Counted from the first letter of the stretch, positions 37,896 through 46,377 are shown. The stretch: 64,000 nt of DNA from Symmachiella macrocystis (GCF_007860075.1 NZ_SJPP01000001.1:2211980-2275979), one strand, 5' to 3'. The notes: generated from the sequence alone by a model not told the origin. Numbers and translations are program-made.

Positions 37896-38699
37896 GTGAA
37901 TCGTGTCTCTCGATCGACCGTGCTTGTTGCTCTTTTTACCGCGCTAGCCAGCGGCTGTGGTGGCGAAGAGATTGTGCACACCACCAAGGGAATCGACGAA
38001 AAGGTTTCGCCAGCAGAGTTTGAATCGTTCCAATCGATCATCAACAGCCTGCCGGACAAAAAGCTCCCAGAGATTCCCTCGACATTGCTTCCACGGCCCC
38101 ACTGGACGCAGGAACGGACGCTGCCGATTCAAGACCTGATTCGTCAGGAGAACGACGCCTTTGAAGACCGCTGGTCGGTGGAACTCATCGCCCGGCAACT
38201 CCCGATCAACAAACAGTTAATGCGTGCCTTGCGGCGCGAGCAGATGACCCCCGAGCAGTTTGTGGGGTTAACACTGACTCTCGGTGCGGCACTCACAGCC
38301 GACGCTACGGACGAGCGGAATGATTTAGCGGCAATTGTTGCGGCAGGAGAACAACACGTCACCATTCTGACCGCCGATAAAACGGCGTTCTCCTCCCTAA
38401 GCGACGTCCGCGCACACGAAATCCTGACCCAAGCCGCTTGGTTAACCGTCGTGAACCGGGCCAAGGTGCTGCTGCAGGTGCCGCCGGAAAACCTGCAATT
38501 GGTCCGCAAACACCGCGAATGGCTCGATGCCGCTTTTCCCACCGATCTCACGCAAGATCCGCTGGCCGATCTGACCAACGTCATGCATGAACGCGGAATC
38601 CCCTTCGAGGAGATGCCCGAGAGCGGTTCCGACGAGCAAATCGAGTGGAGCACCAAGACAGCCATCATCGGCGAGATATCCGTCGACGCAGCGTTTTAG
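37896..38699 (+). CDS. Lipoprotein of unknown function
   Basis: A 267-residue protein counted from a GTG at 37896. That start is preferred because AAGGA lies 7 bases upstream and a lipoprotein signal follows directly (STVLVALFTALASGC, with the lipobox Cys at about residue 21); the frame is open from an ATG at 37752. The mature part is mainly alpha-helical and charged (RQENDAFEDRWSVELIARQL, REQMTPEQFVGLTLTLGAAL). No family is recognised. It probably sits in the inner leaflet of the outer membrane or outer leaflet of the inner one. It converges on aroH with only 50 bases between the stops. Confidence 0.7.
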   Translation: MNRVSRSTVLVALFTALASGCGGEEIVHTTKGIDEKVSPAEFESFQSIINSLPDKKLPEIPSTLLPRPHWTQERTLPIQDLIRQENDAFEDRWSVELIARQLPINKQLMRALRREQMTPEQFVGLTLTLGAALTADATDERNDLAAIVAAGEQHVTILTADKTAFSSLSDVRAHEILTQAAWLTVVNRAKVLLQVPPENLQLVRKHREWLDAAFPTDLTQDPLADLTNVMHERGIPFEEMPESGSDEQIEWSTKTAIIGEISVDAAF

Positions 38700-38749
38700 C
38701 CAGTGGGCAATCGCGAATTTCGAGCCCCGCCCGTTCGCACACACCAGTC

Positions 38750-39133
38750 CTACTGAGCGCTGCTCATATCCGGGCGAAGTTTCTGGGCCTCGCGCAGGTA
38801 GACGTGCGTGATTTCTTGCTGCGAGCGGTCGGTGTTGATGTGCATGAGAACGCGGATGCAGCGGGGCATTGCTCCCGGGACGGCGATTTCCGTAGCGCAC
38901 AGCAACGGGACAAGGTCCATGCCCAATTCACGAGCGGCAGCGGCGGGAAACGCCGATGTCAAATCGTGTGAAGTCGTCAAAAACACCGATGCCAACTCGT
39001 CGAACTCCTCAACCTGGTTGGCTTTGAGCACCGCGATCAGCAATTCGCGCGTGGCGGCGCGGATTTCTTCGGGGGTATCGATGTCGACGGTCGTGGCGCC
39101 GCGAATTCCTCTGACGGGCATGACGATATTCAT
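38750..39133 (-). CDS. aroH: Chorismate mutase, AroH class (monofunctional)
   Basis: A 127-residue protein, close to the 127 of Bacillus subtilis AroH. It converts chorismate to prephenate for phenylalanine and tyrosine synthesis. The family pattern is almost complete: [15 protein letters not shown] near the start with the substrate-binding Arg, [19 protein letters not shown] with the active-site Glu, [10 protein letters not shown] with the key Arg, and [13 protein letters not shown] with the active-site Tyr. The start could be this Met or one four codons later (39121); both keep RGIRG. It forms a trimer with sites between subunits in known members. It is divergent from lpxD. Confidence 0.93.
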   Translation of the reverse strand: MNIVMPVRGIRGATTVDIDTPEEIRAATRELLIAVLKANQVEEFDELASVFLTTSHDLTSAFPAAAARELGMDLVPLLCATEIAVPGAMPRCIRVLMHINTDRSQQEITHVYLREAQKLRPDMSSAQ

Positions 39134-39520
39134 TTCCACTAGAAACGGCCGCTCCCAGTCGGGATGCGGACAACTTTTGAGATAATCACCCAGTATCGCA
39201 AATCCGCGGCGGCCGGGCAATCGCCGTTGGCCGTTTCTAGGTGGGAATCACGGAAACTACGGCTGATCCCAAAACAGGTCTTGCGTTACTTTTGAGATTT
39301 CGCATACAAACCCCATGAGTGGAGTCCTGCGCGGTCCTTTTGCCTGTGACGGCTCCCCTGAAATTGTCTCTCATCAACATTGGAGAAATTGGAAAGCAAC
39401 GAGCCCACACGGACGAGGCTTGCCAAATTTTCTCAACCGGATAATTGAGTCACTCAAATACTTCACGGACGGTGGCGACAAAACTGATGTCGCTCGTTTG
39501 AAATGGAAAGGAATCCATCG
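39134..39520. other. Divergent intergenic region between aroH and lpxD
   Basis: This stretch of 387 bases must contain the promoters for aroH and lpxD. I see no hairpin terminator, RNA gene or repeat that stands out. The only clear signal is AAAGG before the lpxD ATG, at its right edge. Confidence 0.4.
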
Positions 39521-40609
39521 ATGTCCGCGACAATCGCTGAATTGGCTGCGTTGGTCGGTGGCGAGGTCCAAGGCGATGCCGGCCAAGAAATCACCGGCGC
39601 CCAATCGACAGTCGACGCCTGTGCCCAAGACATTACCTTTGCGGTCGACGAAGCCAACTTGCGGCTCCTCCCGCAAAGCGCCGCCGGCGCCGCTTTGATC
39701 TCCAAGTCATTGTCCGATGCCGCCACGACGGCAACCCTGTCGATCCCGCTGATTTTTGTCGATGATCCGCTGACCGCCTTTTGCGGCGTGCTGGAACATT
39801 TCCGACCACGGCGGCCGCGACTCGAAATCGGCGTCTCCCCACAAGCCTATGTCGACACCACCGCCATCATCGGTCCCGGGACGAACATTCATCCCGGCGC
39901 ATCGATCGGGGCCGAGACGATCATCGGCAGTGATTGCGACATTCATCCCGGCGTGTCGATCGGAGCGGGTTGCCAGATCGGCGACGGGTGTACGCTGTAT
40001 CCCAATGTCGTGCTTTACGATCAGGTCACACTGGGCGATCGCGTGATCCTGCATGCGACCGCTGTCTTGGGAGCGGACGGATTCGGTTATCAACTTAAAA
40101 ACGGCGCGTTTGAAAAAATTCCCCAACTGGGAACAGTGATCATCGAAGACGACGTTGAAATCGGCGCTGGAACCACTATCGACCGGGCCATGATCGGTGC
40201 CACAAAAATCGGCCGCGGCACCAAACTCGACAATCAAATCATGATCGGCCACAACTGCGTGCTGGGCGCGCACAACGTGTTTGCCTCGCAGGTCGGTTTC
40301 GCCGGATCAGTGACGACGGGCGACTATGTGATGTGCGCCGGCCAAGTCGGTGTCGCCGACCACGTGCATATCGGCGACGGCGCCAAGTTGGCGTCCAAGT
40401 CGGGCGTACACAAGGATCTGCCGGGTGGACAAGCCTATGTCGGACAGCCGGTGCAGCCTGAACGGGACGGCATGCGGTCGCTCATGGCCATGCAAAAGCT
40501 GCCCGAAATGGCGCGGCGCGTGCGAAAAATGGAATCACGAATTGAAGACGTGGCGGAATTGTTATCGCAGTTGGGCGACGACAACCCACCGTTAGCGAAG
40601 GCGGGATAA
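39521..40609 (+). CDS. lpxD: UDP-3-O-acylglucosamine N-acyltransferase
   Basis: A 362-residue protein; the ATG at 39521 has AAAGGA upstream and is preferred over one six codons earlier. It adds the N-linked acyl chain in lipid A synthesis, using acyl carrier protein as donor. An N-terminal uridine-binding domain (about 1-100) is followed by a left-handed beta-helix of hexapeptide repeats (about 105-280: [20 protein letters not shown] and so on). The catalytic His is His244 in MIGHNCVLG, in the same context as E. coli LpxD. The C-terminus has the usual helical tail ([19 protein letters not shown]). It is followed 61 bases later by lpxI on the same strand. Confidence 0.95.
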   Translation: MSATIAELAALVGGEVQGDAGQEITGAQSTVDACAQDITFAVDEANLRLLPQSAAGAALISKSLSDAATTATLSIPLIFVDDPLTAFCGVLEHFRPRRPRLEIGVSPQAYVDTTAIIGPGTNIHPGASIGAETIIGSDCDIHPGVSIGAGCQIGDGCTLYPNVVLYDQVTLGDRVILHATAVLGADGFGYQLKNGAFEKIPQLGTVIIEDDVEIGAGTTIDRAMIGATKIGRGTKLDNQIMIGHNCVLGAHNVFASQVGFAGSVTTGDYVMCAGQVGVADHVHIGDGAKLASKSGVHKDLPGGQAYVGQPVQPERDGMRSLMAMQKLPEMARRVRKMESRIEDVAELLSQLGDDNPPLAKAG

Positions 40610-40670
40610 CCGGTCATTCACGCTTCGTTCACAAAATCCCAAAAAACACTTGTTAGTTCATAACAGCAAC

Positions 40671-41564
40671 ATGGAAAGTTTCGACAACAACACGCAATCC
40701 GCGCAGCCGCAAAGCATCGGCTTGTTGGCCGGCGCGGGTCGGTTCCCCTTCGTATTCGCACAAGCGGCGCGGCGGCAAGGCATTTCCGTACACGCTGTCG
40801 GCGTGCTCGGCATGGCCTCCGAGGAGTTGGCCGACGTTTGCGAGACGTATGTAGGCGTGGCCATCTCTAAAGTCGGCAAAGCCATTCGCCGTTTCAAAAA
40901 AGTCGGCGTCCAACGTGCGGTCATGGCCGGCAAGATTGAAAAAGTCGTGCTCTTTCATCCCTACCGTTGGTTACGGATGATTCCCGACTGGCGGGCCGCA
41001 CACATGTTGATGACGTACGCCGCACGCGATAAAAAAGACGACACTTTATTGTTGGCCGTGATCCAAGAGTTCGCGCGCGACAATATCATTTTTGAATCCG
41101 CCCTGAATTACTGTCCGGAGATCGTCGTGAAACATGGATTCCTCACGAAAAAACGACCCAGCCCTTCGCAATGGAAAGATATCAACTTTGGCTGGGAGTT
41201 GGCCAAAGAAATGGGCCGGTTGGATGTCGGCCAAAGTATCGCCGTCCGCGAAACGGCCGTGTTAGCCGTCGAAGCCATCGAAGGCACCGACGCCGCAATC
41301 CGTCGTGCTGGAGAATTGTGCAAAAAAGGCGGGTTCACGGTGGTCAAAGTCGCCAAACCACAACAGGACATGCGGTTTGACGTTCCCACCATCGGCATCC
41401 AAACAATTCAAACCATGCATGAGACCGGGGCCAAAGTATTGGCCATCGAAAGTGACAAAACCATCCTACTCGACGAACAAGAAGTCCTGCGACTAGCCAA
41501 TAAATTTGGGATTACCATCGTCTCGCTCAACGCCGAAGAAGTCCGGCTCAAACAGTGCGCGTGA
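40671..41564 (+). CDS. lpxI: UDP-2,3-diacylglucosamine pyrophosphatase, LpxI type
   Basis: A 297-residue protein from the ATG at 40671; a TTG at 40650 is possible but no ribosome site favours it. LpxI hydrolyses UDP-diacylglucosamine to lipid X, the step done by LpxH in many Proteobacteria. The DUF1009/LpxI pattern is clear: IGLLAGAGRFPFVFAQAARRQG, GVQRAVMAGKIEKV, RAAHMLMTYAARDKKDDTLL, SVRETAVLAVEAIEGTDAAIRRAG and CKKGGFTVVKVAKPQQDMRFDVPTIG, ending in ESDKTILLDEQEVLRLANKFGI. With lpxD immediately upstream it makes a two-gene lipid A unit, direct evidence for an LPS-type outer membrane. Confidence 0.92.
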   Translation: MESFDNNTQSAQPQSIGLLAGAGRFPFVFAQAARRQGISVHAVGVLGMASEELADVCETYVGVAISKVGKAIRRFKKVGVQRAVMAGKIEKVVLFHPYRWLRMIPDWRAAHMLMTYAARDKKDDTLLLAVIQEFARDNIIFESALNYCPEIVVKHGFLTKKRPSPSQWKDINFGWELAKEMGRLDVGQSIAVRETAVLAVEAIEGTDAAIRRAGELCKKGGFTVVKVAKPQQDMRFDVPTIGIQTIQTMHETGAKVLAIESDKTILLDEQEVLRLANKFGITIVSLNAEEVRLKQCA

Positions 41565-41629
41565 GAGGCTAGCGGATTCCATAGTAAAAACTACCCTGCT
41601 CCCCCGGCAGTCGTGGCGGACGATTTTCA

Positions 41630-41659
41630 AAGACACTTTTCCTACACGCAGAGTATTCA
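41630..41659 (+). promoter_or_regulatory. Putative promoter of the candidate ncRNA
   Basis: AAGACA (41630-41635) and TATTCA (41654-41659), 18 bases apart, resemble -35 and -10 boxes. A start 7-10 bases later would fall at the left arm of the RNA's closing helix. Confidence 0.35.
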
Positions 41660-41669
41660 AAGACCCATT

Positions 41670-41881
41670 GGTGACGGTTTCGGTGGAAGGCCGCTTTTTG
41701 CGGGCTCCTCTAATGTAGAAGTGGTCGGGTCACCCCGCTGATCCGACAAAAACATGGTGAGACCTGAGAGACCTCACTGTGCCTTAAGTTGAGAGATTTT
41801 TAACCCACCCCACGAATTCACTTCCCCAATCCCCTCAAGTAGACTCGCGAAATTCACCGACCCTGAAACCGTCACCTTTTT
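41670..41881 (+). ncRNA. Candidate structured non-coding RNA
   Basis: The ends GGTGACGGTTTC (41670-41681) and GAAACCGTCACC (41865-41876) pair perfectly over 12 bases and enclose about 183 bases; a T-run follows at once. Inside, further pairing is possible: GGTG with CACC continuing the closing helix, hairpin CCGC / GCGG, helix GAAGTG with CACTTC, the 9-bp hairpin GTCGGGTCA / TGATCCGAC, and GTGAG / CTCAC. No protein frame of note covers it. It resembles no RNA consensus I know (not tmRNA, RNase P or SRP RNA); a divergent 6S RNA is possible by size and closing stem, but the branched middle does not fit well. Confidence 0.45.
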
Positions 41882-41936
41882 CTTCTCTCGCCTCGCATAG
41901 CACACCGGTCATAGACCGCGTCGCAACAGCAATACC

Positions 41937-41974
41937 AAATGGGCGCGCCCCCCAGGGTGCCGCCCATTTTTTTT
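41937..41974 (+). terminator. Rho-independent terminator
   Basis: AAATGGGCG (41937-41945) pairs with CGCCCATTT (41961-41969) and runs into a string of eight Ts. It would end transcription from lpxI or from the candidate RNA and separates both from nrdR. Confidence 0.85.
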
Positions 41975-42116
41975 AGTTGACATATGTGCAACGGCAGCTG
42001 TGCTGTGAGGCTCACCCAGCGACATCAACGGCGACCCGAGCTGAACACGGGCAATCCCTCTGGCAAACTGTGTGCGCATCGGCTACGCTACTACTTGGCG
42101 GATAACGAGTTGGGAG

Positions 42117-42162
42117 ATTTCTCCACCGGAAACCCATCCGGCACCGTTTCCCGTGGAGAAAT
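42117..42162. repeat. Long hairpin upstream of nrdR
   Basis: ATTTCTCCAC plus GGAAAC pairs with GTTTCC plus GTGGAGAAAT with a single C-C mismatch and a 12-base loop. It lies 13 bases before the 96-bp element and 129 bases before nrdR. It could be a leader structure or part of a larger mobile repeat. Confidence 0.6.
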
Positions 42163-42174
42163 GTTCTCGAGTTT

Positions 42175-42270
42175 GCCTAGAACCAGTTTCAATACCCGGG
42201 TGCACTGATCGTCGCGACTGTCGAGCAAACTTCCGCGCGACGCATCCATCGGATTTGAAACGACCTGTAG
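42175..42270 (+). repeat. 96-bp element with inverted ends, copy R1
   Basis: It starts CTAGAACCAGTTTCAATACC and ends with TTTGAAACGACCTGTAG; GTTTCAA and TTTGAAAC face each other. The copy at 44190-44285 has the same length and orientation, and similar ends, but a much diverged middle. R1 ends 20 bases before the nrdR ATG. Confidence 0.7.
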
Positions 42271-42290
42271 ATATGCGGAGTGCGCTTCTC

Positions 42291-42752
42291 ATGAAGTGTC
42301 CTTTTTGCCACCACGACGAAACCAAAGTCACCGATTCACGAGCCAGTCAGGATCACGCGATTCGCCGGAGACGCGAATGCCTGGACTGCGGCCGCCGTTT
42401 TACGACCTATGAAAAAGTCGAAGAAGCGCCGCTGAAGGTGATCAAAAAGGATGGCAGCCGCGTTCCCTTTGATCGGCACAACATTCGCGCCGGACTAGAA
42501 AAGGCTTGCTTCAAACGTCCCGTCAGCGACGAACAGATCGAGGAAATCGTCAATAAGGTCGAAACGGACGTCTATCAGAATTTCGAACGCGAGGTCCCTT
42601 CACCCTACATCGGCGAGCGTGTGTTCAACATCCTCCGCGGCGTCGACCAAGTGGCCTTTGTGCGCTTTGCCTCGGTCTACCGTGAATTCAAGGACGTCAA
42701 CGACTTCGTCGAAGAACTGGAACCGATGCTCCGCGACCCGGACCGGCGGTGA
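42291..42752 (+). CDS. nrdR: Transcriptional repressor of ribonucleotide reductase genes
   Basis: A 153-residue protein from the ATG at 42291, the usual family size; a longer frame to 42072 is ignored because the zinc finger must be N-terminal, and GGAG lies 10 bases upstream. NrdR senses ATP/dATP and represses nrd operons. The N-terminal zinc ribbon is MKCPFC with Cys3 and Cys6, and ECLDCGRRF with Cys30 and Cys33; the ATP-cone domain follows (about 48-140: [27 protein letters not shown], then [25 protein letters not shown]). It is followed 15 bases later by the triple VanZ gene, so they are probably co-transcribed. No NrdR box was seen upstream. Confidence 0.96.
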   Translation: MKCPFCHHDETKVTDSRASQDHAIRRRRECLDCGRRFTTYEKVEEAPLKVIKKDGSRVPFDRHNIRAGLEKACFKRPVSDEQIEEIVNKVETDVYQNFEREVPSPYIGERVFNILRGVDQVAFVRFASVYREFKDVNDFVEELEPMLRDPDRR

Positions 42753-42767
42753 TGTAGGACTCGTAAT

Positions 42768-44144
42768 ATGCCCAGCTCTGTCGTCGCCCCTGCCCCGCGG
42801 CGCGCTCATTACGCCGCATTGGCTTTGTTTTTCATAACGATCGCGGTGTACGGTTCCTGGGTGCCGTTTGAAACCATCACGCGCTCCGCCGATGAGGCCT
42901 GGGAGATCATCCGGGTCGAGCCGCTGATTGCCTTTGGACGAATCGACCGTTCCGACTGGGCCACCAATGTGCTGTTGTTCGTGCCCATCAGTTTTTGTCT
43001 GTTGGGCGCCTCTTCTGTTGATCGCCGCCGTCCGTTACTTTGGTGGCTGTCGATCCCCACGATTCTTGTTGGATGTTTGGCGCTGAGCATTTGTCTCGAA
43101 GTCGGACAGCTCTGGCTGCCCCAACGTTACTTCTCAATCGCCGACATCATTGCGCAATGTCTCGGCGCCATGATCGGGATCGGTTTGTGGTGGTATGCCG
43201 GCGAAACCATTACGAACTGGTTACGGACCTATTCGGGACAGACCGGGACCCGTCGACAGATCAGTTGGCTATTGCAGGCCTATCTAGCGGGACTGGTGAT
43301 TTATGCCGTCCTGCCACTGAATCTGACAATCCATCCGGAAGAACTTTACGAAAAACTTGTCAGTCACCGACTCGTGTTGATCCCCTTTTCAAAAACGCAA
43401 TGGAATTGGCCGACGCTCGGCGAATTGTCCACCGATATTCTGGTATTCGTGCCGGTCGGCGCCTTGGCGACCATTGGTTGGTTGCCGCCTGGACGAACGC
43501 TGCGGTCGTTACCCGAGAGTATTTTCGTCGGTGCGGGAATCGTACTCGCGGTCGAACTCTGCCAACTGCCGGTGATGTCCCGTTTTACCGATGCCACCGA
43601 TTTGATAACCGGCACGATCGGCGTCGCCATCGGGGCGGCAGTCACGCATGCGCTCATACCGCGGCACCCATCATCCACACCAGCTTACTCGGGTTTGCGA
43701 ACTTGGCATTGGCTGTTGATCACGGGGATTTATTCGCTGATCATCGTCATTTATTTTTCACTCCCCTTTGAATTGATCGAAGACCGCACGCTGGTGCGAG
43801 ATCGATTTCAACAGATGCTGCGCGTTCCAGGCGCCAGTTTATTGGCAGTTTCACAATTTCGCGCGCTGACGGAAATACTGCGAAAAACCTTGCTCTTTCT
43901 GCCGTTGGGCGCAATCTTGGCGCGGACGGTCTACTATCCGACAGCCACCCTCAAAACCCGCTGGATGCTCTGGGCAGCGTGCCTGATCTATGCCATGGCG
44001 CTGGGCATGTTGATCGAGGTCGCACAGGTGCTCAACAGCCACCACACCCCCGACGCGTCCGATGCCCTGCTCTGCACGATCGGCGCAGCAATCGGCTTAG
44101 TCGTGACCGCGCGATTGTTGCGGCACCACCATAAGTCCACGTAA
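42768..44144 (+). CDS. Membrane protein of three VanZ-like modules
   Basis: A 458-residue protein. VanZ-like proteins are small membrane proteins, one member of which gives low-level teicoplanin resistance; their chemistry is unknown. Here the unit occurs three times. Each has a first segment (YGSWVPFE, IYAVLPLN, IYFSLPFE), a Phe-x-Pro segment (NVLLFVPISF 67-76, DILVFVPVGA 223-232, KTLLFLPLGA 373-382), and a last block with Glu-x-x-Gln, then Asp 15 residues after the Glu, then a Gly-rich span: Glu111/Asp126, Glu263/Asp278, Glu417/Asp432. The modules span about 20-145, 170-293 and 315-447 and are clearly diverged. It begins 15 bases after nrdR. Confidence 0.8.
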   Translation: MPSSVVAPAPRRAHYAALALFFITIAVYGSWVPFETITRSADEAWEIIRVEPLIAFGRIDRSDWATNVLLFVPISFCLLGASSVDRRRPLLWWLSIPTILVGCLALSICLEVGQLWLPQRYFSIADIIAQCLGAMIGIGLWWYAGETITNWLRTYSGQTGTRRQISWLLQAYLAGLVIYAVLPLNLTIHPEELYEKLVSHRLVLIPFSKTQWNWPTLGELSTDILVFVPVGALATIGWLPPGRTLRSLPESIFVGAGIVLAVELCQLPVMSRFTDATDLITGTIGVAIGAAVTHALIPRHPSSTPAYSGLRTWHWLLITGIYSLIIVIYFSLPFELIEDRTLVRDRFQQMLRVPGASLLAVSQFRALTEILRKTLLFLPLGAILARTVYYPTATLKTRWMLWAACLIYAMALGMLIEVAQVLNSHHTPDASDALLCTIGAAIGLVVTARLLRHHHKST

Positions 44145-44189
44145 ACGATCGTCCCCAGGATAGGACTTCGCCGCGACAGTGCTTACAAT

Positions 44190-44285
44190 GGCTAGAACTA
44201 GTTTCAAAACCCGATTGCGCTTGTTTTAGACACTTAGATCCAAGAGTCCACGTAACGCGTCAGAGGGTTTTGAAACCAATTGTAG
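44190..44285 (+). repeat. 96-bp element with inverted ends, copy R2
   Basis: The left part GTTTCAAAACCC (44201-44212) and right part GGGTTTTGAAAC (44265-44276) are perfect 12-base inverted repeats. The left edge CTAGAACTAG and right edge TTGTAG match copy R1. It ends 51 bases before the quinone oxidoreductase ATG. Confidence 0.75.
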
Positions 44286-44336
44286 TGAGAATGGGCACTC
44301 CAATCGGGTACCAACGGAAAGGCAAGGTGAGTCGCT

Positions 44337-45317
44337 ATGAAAGCCGTGTTGTGCAAGTCCTATGGACCGCCGGAAAACTTAACCCTCGAAGAGATCCCCG
44401 ATCCACAACCCGCAGCCGGGCAAGTGCTGATCGACATCCATGCCGCAGGTTTGAACTTTCCCGACACGTTGCAAATTGCCGGAAAGTATCAATTCCAACC
44501 CCCCTTCCCGTTCATCCCGGGAGCCGAAGTCGCTGGGACCATTACGCAGGTCGGTGAAGGCGTGACCGACTTTGAAGTCGGGCATCGCGTTATGGCACTG
44601 CCGGGAATCGGCGGCATGGCGCAGCGCGTCGTGGCCGATGCGGCAGCGGTCGACCCAATTCCCGATGCCATGGACTTCGAAACGGCCGCCGGGTTTGGGT
44701 TGATCTATCACACCTCGTATCACGCCCTAAAACAACGCGCTGATTTACAACCCGGAGAAACGCTGTTGGTTCTGGGCGCCAGCGGCGGGGTCGGATTGGC
44801 TGCGGTAGAAATCGGCAAAGCATTCGGCGCACACGTCATCGCCGCTGCCAGTACCGATGAAAAATTGGCGATCGCCCAACAACATGGAGCGGACGAGTTG
44901 ATCAACTACGGCGATGGAGCGCTCAAGGATAAGGTCAAGAAACTGACCGGCGGCAAAGGAGCCGATGTCATTTATGACCCAGTCGGAGGAGACCTGTTTG
45001 ATCAAGCAACCCGCTGCGTGAATTGGAAGGGGCGAATTCTCGTCGTCGGCTTCACCAGCGGGACGATCCCCAAATACCCCACCAATCTAGCGCTGCTCAA
45101 AGGCTGCCAACTGGTCGGCGTCTTCTGGGGCGACTTCCGCCGCCGTGAACCGGAACTGTGCCGGAAAAATTGCGCTGAGCTATTCGACCTGTACGAACAG
45201 GGCCGCCTCAAGCCATTGATTTCACAGGTTTTTCCGCTTGAGCAGTATGTCGAGGCGCTGAACGTCTTTATCAACCGCCAAGCCGTCGGCAAGATTGTGC
45301 TAGGATTCGACCGCTGA
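44337..45317 (+). CDS. NADPH:quinone oxidoreductase, zinc-free MDR family
   Basis: A 326-residue protein, standard length, with AAGGTGA eight bases before the ATG. It belongs to the medium-chain dehydrogenase/reductase superfamily, without structural-zinc cysteines. A GroES-like part (about 1-120: GLNFPDTLQIAGKYQ, PFIPGAEVAGTITQVGEGV, GHRVMAL) precedes a Rossmann domain with LVLGASGGVGLAAVEIGKAFGA (about 140-162, NADPH binding), VIYDPVGGD, and the C-terminal FINRQAVGKIVLGF. Members reduce quinones or other enones by one- or two-electron transfer; the true substrate is unknown. It has its own leader, which contains copy R2 of the 96-bp element. Confidence 0.9.
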   Translation: MKAVLCKSYGPPENLTLEEIPDPQPAAGQVLIDIHAAGLNFPDTLQIAGKYQFQPPFPFIPGAEVAGTITQVGEGVTDFEVGHRVMALPGIGGMAQRVVADAAAVDPIPDAMDFETAAGFGLIYHTSYHALKQRADLQPGETLLVLGASGGVGLAAVEIGKAFGAHVIAAASTDEKLAIAQQHGADELINYGDGALKDKVKKLTGGKGADVIYDPVGGDLFDQATRCVNWKGRILVVGFTSGTIPKYPTNLALLKGCQLVGVFWGDFRRREPELCRKNCAELFDLYEQGRLKPLISQVFPLEQYVEALNVFINRQAVGKIVLGFDR

Positions 45318-45418
45318 GCAGGCAGGTACTCGCGATAAATTGATAGACGCGCGTCCCTAGCGGTAATACCGATTCTACCCGTCTTGACCACGACACGGAC
45401 ATTTGACACATCCCCTTT

Positions 45419-45477
45419 ACGCCAAAGGCGTTAGACATCATAGCCTAGGGTCGCGAACGGAGTGAGCGCACCCTAGG
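45419..45477. repeat. Paired short palindromes (dispersed-repeat type)
   Basis: ACGCC-AAA-GGCGT (45419-45431) is followed by CCTAGGGT (45444-45451) and ACCCTAGG (45470-45477), which close an 18-base loop. The linker has GACATCATAG. This layout looks like a dispersed intergenic repeat, but no second copy lies in the window. Confidence 0.5.
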
Positions 45478-45600
45478 TTTGGTCTGCCACCACGCCACAA
45501 TTTTCTCGGAAAATCGCTAAATCTTCCCCGTTTTTCTGCCGGTTGAGCCTCCCTCCGTCGCGTGATGGGTAAGGACGTGCGGGCACCGCTATCCAAGTGA

Positions 45601-45636
45601 GACCATCTCGCGGGTACGTCGTGCCCGCGAGTGGTC
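45601..45636 (+). promoter_or_regulatory. Strong leader hairpin before the winged-helix gene
   Basis: GACCA plus CTCGCGGG (45601-45614) pairs with CCCGCGAG plus TGGTC (45624-45636) with one unpaired T: 13 pairs and a 9-base loop. It lies 54 bases before the ATG and has no T-run, so a leader structure or operator is more likely than a terminator. Confidence 0.5.
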
Positions 45637-45690
45637 CGGTGGACTTTCTAATAGCCCCTTATTCGTTTCATTGCGCGGAGGAACCATATA

Positions 45691-46134
45691 ATGTCTCGAG
45701 GATTATCTTACCAGCAGATATTTACGCTGCGTTATATCGCAGCCTGCAACGACCGTTGTGATTGTTTGATTCACTTGTACGAAGCCTGGGGACAACATCT
45801 TCACACGAGTGACGATCCGGAGAACGATATTAAGGCCGGTGACTTGAACAAAAACTTCGCCAGCGCCTCGTTCGCTCTCTCGATTCGCGGTTTAGAACGC
45901 CGTGGTTTGATCACCCGCGAAACGTTAGCCCGCGACCGTCGCCGGACGTGCTTGGTATTGACCGAACAAGGCAAAGAAAAGGCAACCGCCTACCACAATG
46001 TTCGGTTCGGTGACGAAATTGACCAACGGTTGAAGCGGGCCGCGCATGGTCCACCGCGTGACACTTCATGGCATTCCAGTGGACACAAGGTAGACGGTCC
46101 CCACATCGGGGTCGAAAACGGTTCACGCGTTTAA
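45691..46134 (+). CDS. Winged-helix-like hypothetical protein (possible MarR-type regulator)
   Basis: A 147-residue protein with GAGGAA eight bases before the ATG. The middle reads like a winged helix: FTLRYIAACNDRCDCLI (helix), NKNFASASFALSIRGLERRGLITRE (recognition-helix-like) and RRRTCLVLTEQGKEKATAY (wing with the typical Leu-Thr-x-x-Gly). This pattern is shared by MarR/PadR-type regulators, but the helix order is not complete, so the family is uncertain. The C-terminal 35 residues are His/Gly-rich (RDTSWHSSGHKVDGPHIG) and may be disordered or bind metal. A strong hairpin lies upstream and a terminator downstream, so it is a one-gene unit. Confidence 0.6.
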   Translation: MSRGLSYQQIFTLRYIAACNDRCDCLIHLYEAWGQHLHTSDDPENDIKAGDLNKNFASASFALSIRGLERRGLITRETLARDRRRTCLVLTEQGKEKATAYHNVRFGDEIDQRLKRAAHGPPRDTSWHSSGHKVDGPHIGVENGSRV

Positions 46135-46167
46135 GCGGCGACTCCACCATAGCGGTTGCTAAAAGCA

Positions 46168-46201
46168 AAACCGTCGACGAGATTTCGTCGACGGTTTTTT
46201 T
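46168..46201 (+). terminator. Rho-independent terminator
   Basis: AAACCGTCGACGA (46168-46180) pairs with TCGTCGACGGTTT (46185-46197): 13 pairs with a 4-base loop, then a T-run. It lies 34 bases after the winged-helix gene. Confidence 0.93.
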
Positions 46202-46377
46202 ATTTGCTTACAGGTTGGAGTTATTGATATTCTGAATAGACATCTTTGTAGGATGTATCCGGTCGCCTCTGAATTCGCGCGGAAGTTCGCGAAACTTGGG
46301 GCCACAGCATTAGACGGATCAGCGACACATATGCTGTGCGATTTCGATTTCCGTGAACATTTCTAAAGGATCTCACG

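Larger units (their letters stand above)
45318..45690. other. Intergenic region with three palindromes
   Basis: The 373 bases hold two repeat-like hairpins at 45419-45477 and a strong hairpin at 45601-45636, listed separately. Beyond these and the GAGGAA ribosome site before 45691, nothing else is clear. Confidence 0.5.

Noticed and set aside
41670-41881. tmRNA, RNase P RNA or SRP RNA identity for the candidate RNA
   Set aside because: None of the conserved core words of these RNAs is present, and the size does not fit tmRNA or RNase P.
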